A stretch of 6,699 bases of DNA, taken from positions 1 to 6,699 of the forward strand of contig JAICHN010000290.1 in NCBI GenBank assembly GCA_025924845.1, in the 5' to 3' direction. A program made the position numbers and the translations under genes. Below are positions 1 through 6,507 of the stretch, piece after piece; the stretch's first letter is position 1, and every line of letters starts with the position of its first letter. Under the pieces are notes generated by a model that was given only the letters and a program-made list of their open reading frames with translations, did no database searches and had not been told where the DNA came from. The DNA comes from Chloroflexota bacterium (GTDB taxonomy: Bacteria; Chloroflexota; UBA5177; JANWHV01).

Positions 1-699
1 CAAGAAGGTGGCGGCCCAGTCCCCGACCAGCACCTCGGCCCCAACGTAGGCGCCAATCATCAAGGCAAGCACCAGCAGCAGCGGATCACGGGCCAGAGTC
101 GCTACCCCCCGCACGCTCACCGGCTCGGCGGCCACGCGCCGTTCCGGAAGGCGTAAACGGGAGTAGAAGAGGACCAGCACCGCCGTTGCCATTGCCGCGA
201 CTATCCAGGCCGGGCGCCAGCCGGCGCGGAGGGCCAGGCACGCCCCGATCAGGAGCGGACCCAACAAGGCGCCGATCCCGAAAAAGGTATGCAGAAAGCT
301 CTGCTCGGCGGCGTGACGCTCGGGAGCGGCGATATCGTTCATCATCGCGTTGCTCCCACTGTCGATCACACCGCCGCCCAGTCCAATGACCCCCGAGGCC
401 AGAATCGCCCCGACCCACGCCGGCGAAAAGGCGAAGCCGAGCAGGCCAACCAGGTAGAGGAGAGCACCGAGCGAGAGCGTGGCCCGTTTGCCGAAATGAT
501 CGCCCGCCGGCCCGCCCACCAATACCGCCACTGTATAGCCCAGCGTATTGGCCACGAACAGAGGACCCGAACCCGAGGGGGAGATATGGAAGGTCGTCAG
601 AATAGACAGCAGCGCGGGCCCAAGCAGCGTATTACCCGCGCCAAGGACGACGAAACCCCAATATCCCGCCACCCGGACCGGCCCGCGTGAGACCATCAT
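1..699 (-). CDS. MFS permease, FucP-like, partial (C-terminus beyond window)
   Basis: This is an inner-membrane secondary transporter of the major facilitator superfamily. The frame stays open for 233 codons from the ATG at 699 to base 1 and has no stop, so only the N-terminal part (about 6-7 membrane segments) is present. The loop 2-3 signature GGPAGDHFGKR lies at residues 62-72. Further hydrophobic segments lie at about 10-32, 43-62, 75-92, 95-112, 137-157 and 163-180. The stretch GGGVIDSGSNAMMND (108-122), followed by SFLHTFFGIGALLGP (134-148), and the YVGAEVLVGDW block (217-227) resemble the fucose-permease-like branch of the family. That suggests sugar or a related solute, but the substrate cannot be read from sequence. 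A second ATG follows immediately, so either could be the start. It begins 12 bases after the dehydrogenase stop, as the fourth gene of a tight minus-strand cluster. A GGGG/TAGGG purine stretch overlapping the end of the upstream gene may serve as ribosome-binding site. Confidence 0.88.
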   Translation of the reverse strand, partial: MMVSRGPVRVAGYWGFVVLGAGNTLLGPALLSILTTFHISPSGSGPLFVANTLGYTVAVLVGGPAGDHFGKRATLSLGALLYLVGLLGFAFSPAWVGAILASGVIGLGGGVIDSGSNAMMNDIAAPERHAAEQSFLHTFFGIGALLGPLLIGACLALRAGWRPAWIVAAMATAVLVLFYSRLRLPERRVAAEPVSVRGVATLARDPLLLVLALMIGAYVGAEVLVGDWAATFL

Positions 700-711
700 G
701 CCAGGGTTTCC

Positions 712-1779
712 CTACCCCTTGGCCCGCTGAAGGAGCGCACCGCGCACCCGCCCGATCACGGCGTCGGTGAAGGCACTGGTCAGAGTGTGGCCACCCAGGT
801 CTGCGGTGCGGACCCCATCCTCCACGATACTGAACACGGCACCGGTAATGGCCCGCGCCACCAGTTCGGCTCGAGGGTCGGGAATGAACGACAGAAGGGA
901 GGCGCCGGCCAGGATCATCGCCATCGGATTGGCTACATTCTTACCGAGCAGTCCGGGCGCCGTGCCGTGGGGAGCCTCGGCCATGACGGTGAGCGGGCGG
1001 AATTGATCGTCAAAGCTGAGCACAAGTGATTCCGAGCCGGCGATCGAGCCGAACATTTGCAGGACAAGATCGGAGAGGCAATCCCCATCGCGATTGAGCG
1101 CGGGAATAACCAGACCGCCCTCGGTGGAGAGCAGTAAGGCATAGGTAGCGTCGATCAGCTGCGGCTCGTATGCCACATCGGGGTAGCGCGCGGCGGCGGC
1201 GTCCATTTCCTCCTTGAGCAGCCCCTCGTAGATCGGACTCACCGTGAACTTCGGCCCGCCAAACACCTTCGCGCCTAGGCGGCGGGCGTGCAGAAAGGCG
1301 AACTCGGCCACGCTGGTACACACGCTCCGGCTAATCCGCTCGGTACGATAGGCAACCTCCTGGCCCTCCTCAATCGTCCGCCACTCCTTCGCCCCGTAGG
1401 CATCACCCACGGCCATGCGCACGACCGAGACTGGGGCATGTACGCCGGCGATCGGGCGCACCCCAGGTATACGCCGCCCGGTGCGGATGATCACCTCTCC
1501 ATCTATCGCCTTTCGCAGCAAGGCATTCGGGCTCCCCACATCGCCCTGGCCCTCGGGCGTGATCGTGGCCGCTTTCAAGCCGTAGCCCGCGCCCACCATC
1601 GCCTCGGCGGCATCAAACACGACCTGATTCTTGGTGACGCGACGATGTTCCAGGGAGAGGTCAAAGGTCTCGAAGGTCAGATCCAGATCGAGCAACGACG
1701 GATCGAGTACGCGGAGTGCCTCGTCCAGTAATTCTTGCCCGGTCTGGTCACCTTGAAGGACCACGATCTTGTGTGCCAT
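712..1779 (-). CDS. Isocitrate/isopropylmalate dehydrogenase-family protein
   Basis: A 355-residue soluble metal-dependent beta-decarboxylating dehydrogenase of the IDH/IMDH superfamily, expected to oxidise a 2-hydroxy acid with NAD(P). Aligned by eye with type II (eukaryotic-like) IDH, the active site is kept: TITP (72-75), SPNALLR with S83, N85 and R89, R99, R121, Y128, catalytic-type K177, D210, and the metal aspartates D233 and D237 in NRDGDCLSD. The cofactor loop is HGTAPGLLGKNVANPMA (271-287), which has the IMDH/NAD-IDH layout. It lacks the Arg-His pair that type II IDH uses for the NADP phosphate, and the usual IMDH Asp is replaced by Gly276, so cofactor preference is open. At 355 residues it is shorter than type II IDH (over 400) and nearer IMDH or homoisocitrate dehydrogenase length. 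The N-terminal GDQTGQE replaces the common GDGIGPE. The start ATG is preceded by GGAG with a 6-base spacer. It lies 19 bases after the HAD gene. Family is certain; isocitrate as substrate is only an inference. Confidence 0.93.
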   Translation of the reverse strand: MAHKIVVLQGDQTGQELLDEALRVLDPSLLDLDLTFETFDLSLEHRRVTKNQVVFDAAEAMVGAGYGLKAATITPEGQGDVGSPNALLRKAIDGEVIIRTGRRIPGVRPIAGVHAPVSVVRMAVGDAYGAKEWRTIEEGQEVAYRTERISRSVCTSVAEFAFLHARRLGAKVFGGPKFTVSPIYEGLLKEEMDAAAARYPDVAYEPQLIDATYALLLSTEGGLVIPALNRDGDCLSDLVLQMFGSIAGSESLVLSFDDQFRPLTVMAEAPHGTAPGLLGKNVANPMAMILAGASLLSFIPDPRAELVARAITGAVFSIVEDGVRTADLGGHTLTSAFTDAVIGRVRGALLQRAKG

Positions 1780-1798
1780 TACATTCTCCGAAGCTGAT

Positions 1799-2554
1799 TC
1801 ATGGGCCGCGTTCGGCGTCCCGCAGGGCCCGTGCGACGGCGGGGAGGTCGGCGAGCCCTTCGATAACCGCGTCCGGCGCGGCGGTCTCCGGTCCCGGATC
1901 CTCCCGGCGGAACTGGTGGGTCAGCACGGCGCGCATGCCGGCTGCCTGTGGGCCGGCGATATCCTCACGCAGCCGGTCGCCCACGAAGATCGCCGACCGA
2001 CCCTCAATGCTCAGCCGATCCAGCACGGTTTGGTAGATGAGTGGATGGGGTTTCCTGATCCCTTCCTCGGACGACAGCACGACGGCGTCGAAGAGGTCGA
2101 GTAGACCAAGCCGGTCGAGGTCCTCGCGCACCCACTCGCCGAGCAAGGTGATGTTGGAGACAAGGCCGAGCCGCAAGCCGGCAGCGCGGAGCGCGCGCAA
2201 GGCATCGGCGTTTGCCGGGGCAAGGTGTGTCTCCGCGCCGAGGGCCCGATGCTCCAGGTAAGCGATGCGGCGCACCAGAGACTCCGGCACCGTAAGTTGA
2301 AGCTCGGCGAACGATTGGGCAAACTCGGCCAGAATGTCCAGCTCATGCAAATCCTGACGGAGATAACTGTCTTCAATGCGCCGCCCAATGCCATAGGAGA
2401 TCCGGTCTACCAGGGCACGCGCCGGGGGCGCCTCGGTCGTCAGGTATTCGGCTAGAAGACCGCGGGCCTCCTCATAGGCGGCAAGAAGCGCCTCCTCGTT
2501 CAGGACAAAATCGACGATTGTATGGCCGAAGTCGAGCACGACCGCCTGGATCAA
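1799..2554 (-). CDS. HAD-superfamily hydrolase-like protein with altered motif I
   Basis: A 251-residue cytoplasmic haloacid dehalogenase-fold protein. Motif I is LDFGHTIVD (7-15): the nucleophile-position D8 is present, but the second aspartate (D+2, the usual general acid/base of HAD phosphatases) is Gly10. Motif II is LVSN with S133, motif III is K168 in GIRKPHP, and motif IV is VGDRLREDIAG with D193 and D198. Residues about 16-110 form an alpha-helical insertion consistent with a C1 cap. The loss of D+2 means ordinary phosphatase chemistry should not be assumed. Many HAD-family members with DFGG- or DFGN-type motifs have unknown function, so the substrate is not assigned. The start is TTG, three bases after the kinase stop, and is supported by a GAGGG ribosome-binding site lying within the last kinase codons, which suggests translational coupling. 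The gene ends 19 bases before the dehydrogenase start. Confidence 0.9.
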   Translation of the reverse strand: MIQAVVLDFGHTIVDFVLNEEALLAAYEEARGLLAEYLTTEAPPARALVDRISYGIGRRIEDSYLRQDLHELDILAEFAQSFAELQLTVPESLVRRIAYLEHRALGAETHLAPANADALRALRAAGLRLGLVSNITLLGEWVREDLDRLGLLDLFDAVVLSSEEGIRKPHPLIYQTVLDRLSIEGRSAIFVGDRLREDIAGPQAAGMRAVLTHQFRREDPGPETAAPDAVIEGLADLPAVARALRDAERGP

Positions 2555-2557
2555 GGG

Positions 2558-3778
2558 CTAGCCCTCACGGAACCGAGGAAGGGTAAAGAAGAACGTGCTG
2601 CCAACCCCCTCTTCACTCTCGGCCCAAATGCGACCACCGTTCGCCTCCACCCAATTGCGCGCGATGAACAGGCCAAGGCCGGTGCCGCCCGCCTGCACGG
2701 AGCGCGGATTCTCCAGCCGGGTGAACTTCGAGAAGAGCTGATCCATCTGATCGGTCGGAATTCCCACTCCCATGTCGCGGGCCGAGATCGTCACGTACTC
2801 CGGGCCATCCACAAGCCGAACATGTACGGATCCACCGTCGTACGAATACTTGATTGCATTGCTCACCAGGTTCACGAATACCTGCTCCGCCTGTTGGGAA
2901 TCGGCATATGCGATGGCCGGATCACCTTGATCGAGCCGCACCTCGATCCGTCGCTCGGCCGCGGCAATACTAAAGGTCGCAAGCTGACGCTGAATCATGG
3001 GGAGCAATTCCACGGGCTCCCGCTGCAAACGGACCCGGCCCGATTCGATGCGCGAGGCGCTGAGCATATCGTCGACCAGGCTGGTCAGAGCATTCACCTG
3101 AGAATCGATCAGCCCCAGGTACTGCATCTCCGTCTCCCGATCGAATCCGAAGTCGTCGCGGCGGGTAAGGAGATTCGTGAAGCCCTTGATAATCGAGAGC
3201 GGGGTGCGCAGTTCGTGCGAAGCAGTGGCGATAAACTGACTTTTTAGCTGATCCAGTTCGGTCAGCCGGGCGACCATCTGCCGTTCCTGCTCATGCAATC
3301 GGGCAAGCTCCACGGTGCGCTGACGCAACTTGTCCTCGGCCGCCTTGATCCGCAGCATAACGCGTACCTTGGCGATCAGTTCATCCATGTCGAAGGGCTT
3401 GGTGATGTAGTCGTCCACGCCCTGGGCAAGGCCGGCCAGTTTGTCATCGCGGCGAGCGGCGGCGGTCACCATGATCACGGGGAGGAAGCGGCTGGGATCG
3501 ACCTCCTTAAGCCGCGCGCAGACCTCCAGCCCGTCCAGGTCGGGCAGGGCGCGATCGAGGAGGACCAGATGGGGCTCATGCGTCGTCATTGCCTGCAAGG
3601 CGTCAACGCCGTTGTAGGCAGGATGCGGCTCGTAGCCTTCCAGGCTCAGCACGGCGGAGAGCATTTCAACCAGATCCTCATTATCATCGACAACGAGGAT
3701 ACGGCTGAGGGCGCGACGGGGAGTCTTGGTGAGAGTCATCTCCATGTTGAGGCTAGTGTACACTGGCATACGGCCCAA
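2558..3778 (-). CDS. Hybrid sensor histidine kinase, REC-HisKA-HATPase
   Basis: A 406-residue soluble signalling protein. The N-terminal receiver domain (about 26-142) has acidic residues D31 and D32, phospho-acceptor D75 in LLDRALPD, T105 and K127 in TKPFD. A charged, probably coiled-coil linker (about 144-180) leads to the HisKA domain, with H188 in SHELRTP. The HATPase domain follows: N-box NLVSNAIKYS (303-312), G1 box DMGVGIP (335-341), F-box around FSKF (349-352) and G2 GGTGLGL (364-370). There is no membrane segment and no PAS or GAF sensor, so input must come through phosphorylation of the receiver or a partner protein. No DNA-binding response regulator is in the window. The start is uncertain: the longest frame begins with TTG at 3778, and ATGs occur at 3769, 3745 and 3739. 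None has a good ribosome-binding site. The receiver fold begins near residue 26, so the ATG at 3739 (residue 14) would still give a whole protein. First gene of the minus-strand cluster. Confidence 0.93.
   Translation of the reverse strand: MGRMPVYTSLNMEMTLTKTPRRALSRILVVDDNEDLVEMLSAVLSLEGYEPHPAYNGVDALQAMTTHEPHLVLLDRALPDLDGLEVCARLKEVDPSRFLPVIMVTAAARRDDKLAGLAQGVDDYITKPFDMDELIAKVRVMLRIKAAEDKLRQRTVELARLHEQERQMVARLTELDQLKSQFIATASHELRTPLSIIKGFTNLLTRRDDFGFDRETEMQYLGLIDSQVNALTSLVDDMLSASRIESGRVRLQREPVELLPMIQRQLATFSIAAAERRIEVRLDQGDPAIAYADSQQAEQVFVNLVSNAIKYSYDGGSVHVRLVDGPEYVTISARDMGVGIPTDQMDQLFSKFTRLENPRSVQAGGTGLGLFIARNWVEANGGRIWAESEEGVGSTFFFTLPRFREG
2562..2566 (-). promoter_or_regulatory. Ribosome-binding site deciding the TTG start of the HAD gene
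   Basis: On the minus strand GAGGG lies seven bases upstream of TTG (2554-2552). It is made of the last sense codons of the kinase gene (Glu-Gly before the TAG at 2560-2558). No ATG or GTG nearby has a comparable site, and the TTG places motif I at residue 8, as usual for HAD proteins. Confidence 0.65.
3755..3764. promoter_or_regulatory. Perfect 10-base palindrome, possible operator
   Basis: AGTGTACACT is a perfect inverted repeat in the divergent region. It lies inside the first codons of the kinase if TTG 3778 or ATG 3769 is used, but upstream of the coding sequence if the start is ATG 3745 or 3739. A position just downstream of the TATAAC element would suit a repressor or autoregulatory site. 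Ten bases can arise by chance, and no regulator is known. Confidence 0.3.
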
Positions 3779-3785
3779 CGCCAGA

Positions 3786-3791
3786 GTTATA
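3786..3791 (-). promoter_or_regulatory. Possible -10 element for the minus-strand cluster
   Basis: TATAAC on the minus strand matches the TATAAT consensus at five of six positions and would start transcription near 3779. No convincing -35 hexamer is found 16-18 bases upstream. A start there would leave about 10 bases of leader before ATG 3769, or about 40 before ATG 3739. The same bases read TATACA on the plus strand, but a start from that would fall at or beyond the AAGGAG site of the rightward gene, so the minus-strand reading is preferred. Confidence 0.3.
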
Positions 3792-3810
3792 CAAGGAGCA
3801 GACGAACGTA

Positions 3811-4671
3811 ATGAGGCGGCAAGCGTCTTGGCCCATCCTGTCGGTCGTTGCTTTGACGGCGCTTGGCGTGGGCGGCTTGCTGTATGGTAACAAGGTGGAG
3901 CGCAAGCACCTGCGTCTCCGCCGCATTACCATTGACGTGCCCGATCTCCCCAAAGCCTTTGACGATTATCGTATCGTCCAGCTCTCCGACTTTCACGCGG
4001 GCGGCCGGGGGTGGTCGGCCGAACTCACGGCACGTGCCGTCGCGCTGGCGGCGGCGCAACACGCCGACCTGATCGTACTGACCGGCGACTTCTTCGAGAC
4101 GACGCCGGCGATCGGCGCCTGCCCTGAGCTGTTCGGCGCGCTGCGGGCGCCTGACGGGGTCCTGGCCGTGCTGGGCAATCACGACTACCACCATGAGGCG
4201 GTGCGCCTTCATCGCATCGTGGGCGCGCTGCAAGACATTGGCGTACGGGTGCTGCGCAATGAGTCATACCGCGTGCGACGGGACACTCAGGAACTCTGGA
4301 TTGTCGGGGTGGATGACGGCTACTCCGGGCACGACGACTTGCCGAGCGCTATGAGCGGCGTGCCGAGCGCGACGCGGCCGGTCATGCTGACCCATTATCC
4401 CGATTTCACCTGGAACCTCCCACCCAGGCGCTTCGCCGTAGTGCTGTGCGGCCACACGCACGGCGCCCAGGTGCGTCTGCCGCTGGTTGGACTCTACGCG
4501 CGGCGCCGCATTGCCAATACACGCTTTTCGCATGGTCTCTACGACGTCAATCATAACCCGGTGTTCGTGACCACCGGCATCGGCACGTCCGGCCGGCCCA
4601 TCCGCATTCTGTCTCGCCCCGAAGTTGTGGTGATTCGACTGCGCGCCGTGCCGTCGGCAGCCGGGAAATGA
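3811..4671 (+). CDS. Membrane-anchored metallophosphoesterase, YkuE-like
   Basis: A 286-residue calcineurin-like phosphoesterase using two metal ions. All core motifs are visible: LSDFH (D60, H62), TGDFF (D93), GNHD (N123, H124), H195 in THYPD and GHTHG (H215, H217). The order and spacing match the YkuE/LpxH-like group of membrane-associated phosphodiesterases and pyrophosphatases. An N-terminal hydrophobic segment (about 8-26) after MRR looks like a signal anchor. The Arg-Arg pair recalls a Tat signal, but the rest of that motif is absent. The C-terminal part, with the TGIGTSGRPIR stretch (255-265), is typical of the family. The substrate (lipid-linked pyrophosphate, wall phosphodiester or other) cannot be decided. 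The start ATG is preceded by AAGGAG at 3793-3798, with a rather long 12-base spacer. The stop overlaps the next start in ATGA, so the two products are probably translationally coupled and may act on the same envelope component. Transcribed divergently from the kinase cluster. Confidence 0.92.
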   Translation: MRRQASWPILSVVALTALGVGGLLYGNKVERKHLRLRRITIDVPDLPKAFDDYRIVQLSDFHAGGRGWSAELTARAVALAAAQHADLIVLTGDFFETTPAIGACPELFGALRAPDGVLAVLGNHDYHHEAVRLHRIVGALQDIGVRVLRNESYRVRRDTQELWIVGVDDGYSGHDDLPSAMSGVPSATRPVMLTHYPDFTWNLPPRRFAVVLCGHTHGAQVRLPLVGLYARRRIANTRFSHGLYDVNHNPVFVTTGIGTSGRPIRILSRPEVVVIRLRAVPSAAGK

Positions 4672-6185
4672 GCCTACCCGCCAAGCGCGCCCCGCGCGGC
4701 TCGGCGGGGCGCGTGCTGTTCTGGCTCGTGATGCTGGTCGGCGCCTATTGGATACCGCGTGGGCTGCAATCCAACGCGGACAGCCATCTGGCGCTCAGCT
4801 TCGCGCTGGTCGAACACCACGGCGTGCGTATCGATTCCTACGCGGCCGACCTGCTGGATAAGGCGGTCTATTGCGGCCCCCAAACCGACGTGAGGACGTG
4901 CAAGCACTACTATACCGACAAGGCGCCCGGAATCAGCCTGTGGGTCGCCGCCGTCTATGGGGTATTACGCCCCGTACTGCCGCCTGCCATGATGCCTACC
5001 GGTCCCACGGCCGACCGCTTTCTGCTGCGCTGGCTGCTCACCCTGCTCTGCATCACGGCGCCCTGCGCCGCCTTCGTCGCCACACTGTGGAAGTTCGGTT
5101 GTCGATTTGCTCCGCCGGGCGTGGCCCTATTGCTGGTTATCGGTTATGCCTTCGGCAGCATGGCCCTGCCGTTCAGCGTGCTGCTCTTCAGCCATGCCCT
5201 GGTCGCGGCCCTCCTGTTCTGGGCCTTTATGCTGCTCTATGGCGTGCATCGACCCTCGTTCGAGCCGCCGACCTCGTCGTTGGACACTAATGGCAGCGCG
5301 ACGCCCAACAGGGCGCGGTATGGCGGCTTGAGGGTGGGTCTCCTGGCCGGGATTTTAGCGGGTTACGCGGTTGGCTGTGAATATCCCGCCGCGATTATCG
5401 CCTTTTTGCTTGGGCTGTATATCCTTGTCGCCGAGGGAGCGCCCCGGCATAGGATCATCCGGGCCGCGGTGTACGCGGTCGGGGTGGTCGGCGGGTTCGC
5501 GCCCGCTGAGATCTACAATCTGGTTGCCTTCCACACCTGGTTCGCGGGCGGCTACACCCATCTGACCGATCCCTACTTCGCACACGGCATGGCACGCGGC
5601 ATCCTCGGCGTGGGCCTCCCGCTATGGGATGCGATCTGGGGCACCACGTTCAGTCCCTTCCGCGGATTGTTCATTCTCTCGCCCTGGCTCCTTCTGGCCG
5701 GGCCGGGACTGGTCATCATGACGCGGCGTGGCCTGAGCCGCGAGGCGTGGTTGTGCGGACTGGTCAGCGTAGCCTACTTCCTGTTTCAGGCCGGCTATGC
5801 ATTCTGGGATGGGGGAGCAAGCGTCGGTCCCCGGCACTTTCTGCCCGCGCTACCGTTTCTCGCCTTTCCCGTGCTGTTCGCCTTCACGGACCTTCGGCTG
5901 CGTCGCGTCGGGCAGTGTTTGATCGCCTTCTCGGTCATCCAACTGGCGCTGGTGGTGATGACCAATCCGCTGTATGGCGATCCGCGCTACGTCCCCCACG
6001 TGCTGATCCCCTTTGTTGACCAGACCATGCACGACCTGGCGATCGGACACCTCCAAAATAATTGGGGCATGGTCTTTGCCCTGCCCTCGTACTTCTCGCT
6101 CCTTCCCCTCGCCGTTCTCGTCCTGGTCGCCGCGCGTCGGCTGGCCCTGCATCTCGTCGCACCGGCATCGACTCGCCGGCCCTGA
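4668..6185 (+). CDS. Polytopic membrane protein, probable GT-C-like glycosyltransferase
   Basis: A 505-residue integral membrane protein with about 11-13 hydrophobic segments (near 14-30, 89-104, 118-141, 150-168, 170-192, 222-236, 240-256, 265-283, 335-352, 360-378, 392-406, 415-432 and 474-493). After the first segment comes a large, presumably external loop with D38 in NADSH, then KHYYTDKAPGIS (79-90). A Y(S/T)DKAPG motif after the first loop is found in bacterial mannosyltransferase-like GT-C proteins. Near the C-terminal half, GPRHFLPALPFL (387-398) is another block I associate with that group. It would transfer a sugar from a polyprenyl-phosphate donor outside the membrane, but this is inferred from layout, not from a proven catalytic residue. 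Cysteines 69 and 78 in the first loop could form a disulfide. A hydrophilic loop (about 194-220) splits the membrane part. The ATG overlaps the phosphoesterase stop (ATGA), with GGGA just upstream. No clear terminator follows. Confidence 0.72.
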   Translation: MSLPAKRAPRGSAGRVLFWLVMLVGAYWIPRGLQSNADSHLALSFALVEHHGVRIDSYAADLLDKAVYCGPQTDVRTCKHYYTDKAPGISLWVAAVYGVLRPVLPPAMMPTGPTADRFLLRWLLTLLCITAPCAAFVATLWKFGCRFAPPGVALLLVIGYAFGSMALPFSVLLFSHALVAALLFWAFMLLYGVHRPSFEPPTSSLDTNGSATPNRARYGGLRVGLLAGILAGYAVGCEYPAAIIAFLLGLYILVAEGAPRHRIIRAAVYAVGVVGGFAPAEIYNLVAFHTWFAGGYTHLTDPYFAHGMARGILGVGLPLWDAIWGTTFSPFRGLFILSPWLLLAGPGLVIMTRRGLSREAWLCGLVSVAYFLFQAGYAFWDGGASVGPRHFLPALPFLAFPVLFAFTDLRLRRVGQCLIAFSVIQLALVVMTNPLYGDPRYVPHVLIPFVDQTMHDLAIGHLQNNWGMVFALPSYFSLLPLAVLVLVAARRLALHLVAPASTRRP

Positions 6186-6298
6186 AGCATTGGCCGCGAT
6201 TGCAAATTTTTTACATCTTGGCAATGAGACGGTAATGTTCGACCCCTATCGTGATTGATGGATGGACTACGGTTCGGAGACCCAAAGGAGTACCGCGC
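6186..6298. other. Intergenic leader region, no recognised gene
   Basis: An AT-richer stretch follows the membrane-protein stop, including a run of six T at 6207-6212. TTTACA (6210-6215) and TAATGT (6233-6238), separated by 17 bases, form a weak plus-strand promoter candidate that would start near 6245, ahead of the small ORF at 6299. The -10 match is poor. No RNA gene was recognised. Confidence 0.3.
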
Positions 6299-6499
6299 AT
6301 GGGCAGTAATCTGATCAATGCACGACAACCGGTACCCGCTGCCGCAAACCGGCGGCGACGGGAATGGGCGGGCATTGAGCTGCGAGCAGTGCTCCGGGCC
6401 ACGTGTCAACCCGCGCTCCAATCGAGGTCGGCCCTGGCCGGTGCCGGTCGAGATTTGAGCTTGGGTTTGCGCGCGGCCTCGGGGATTCGGCCGCGGTAA
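6299..6499 (+). CDS. Small hypothetical ORF, 66 residues, Arg-rich
   Basis: Not recognised. The reason to list it is the translation signal: AAAGGAG (6284-6290) stands eight bases before ATG, as good a site as any in this window. The frame is also open back to a GTG at 6251, which has no such site. The product would be strongly basic, with 12 Arg, no Lys and only three acidic residues, including a run RRRR at 18-21, one Cys (36), and no obvious membrane segment or known motif. Roughly two thirds of codons end in G or C by hand count, which neither supports nor excludes coding in GC-rich DNA. The TAA stop lies in the loop of a 7-bp GC hairpin. It could equally be a chance frame in non-coding DNA or a decayed remnant. 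Confidence 0.3.
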   Translation: MGSNLINARQPVPAAANRRRREWAGIELRAVLRATCQPALQSRSALAGAGRDLSLGLRAASGIRPR

Positions 6500-6507
6500 G
6501 CCGCGGC
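6490..6507. repeat. GC-rich hairpin around the small ORF stop codon
   Basis: GCCGCGG (6490-6496) pairs perfectly with CCGCGGC (6501-6507) across a TAAG loop. No T-run follows, so it is not a standard intrinsic terminator. The stop codon of the small ORF (6497-6499) falls exactly in the loop. Confidence 0.55.

Noticed and set aside
700..711. AGGG-AAA-CCCT mini-hairpin between the dehydrogenase and permease genes
   Set aside because: A four-base-pair stem with no T-run is too weak to be a terminator, and the genes look co-transcribed.
1288..1731. 147-codon plus-strand frame opposite the dehydrogenase gene
   Set aside because: Shadow of a gene with clear active-site motifs; no family signal of its own.
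1780..1786. ATG-TAA start-stop just upstream of the dehydrogenase ATG (ATGTAATG), as a possible minimal upstream ORF
   Set aside because: The GGAG site is only about one base from the first ATG but six from the real one, so the upstream ATG is unlikely to be used.
2522..3247. 241-codon plus-strand open frame opposite the kinase
   Set aside because: It is antisense to a gene with complete HisKA and HATPase motifs, and its product shows no family motif. Such frames are common opposite GC-rich genes.
6177..6212. Possible intrinsic terminator after the membrane protein: CGGCC/GGCCG stem, then T6
   Set aside because: The stem is only 5 bp with a 10-base loop, and the T-run begins ten bases after the stem, too far for a standard terminator.
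6404..6409. TTGACA on the minus strand as a promoter -35
   Set aside because: No -10-like hexamer at 16-18 bases downstream, and no minus-strand gene follows it closely.
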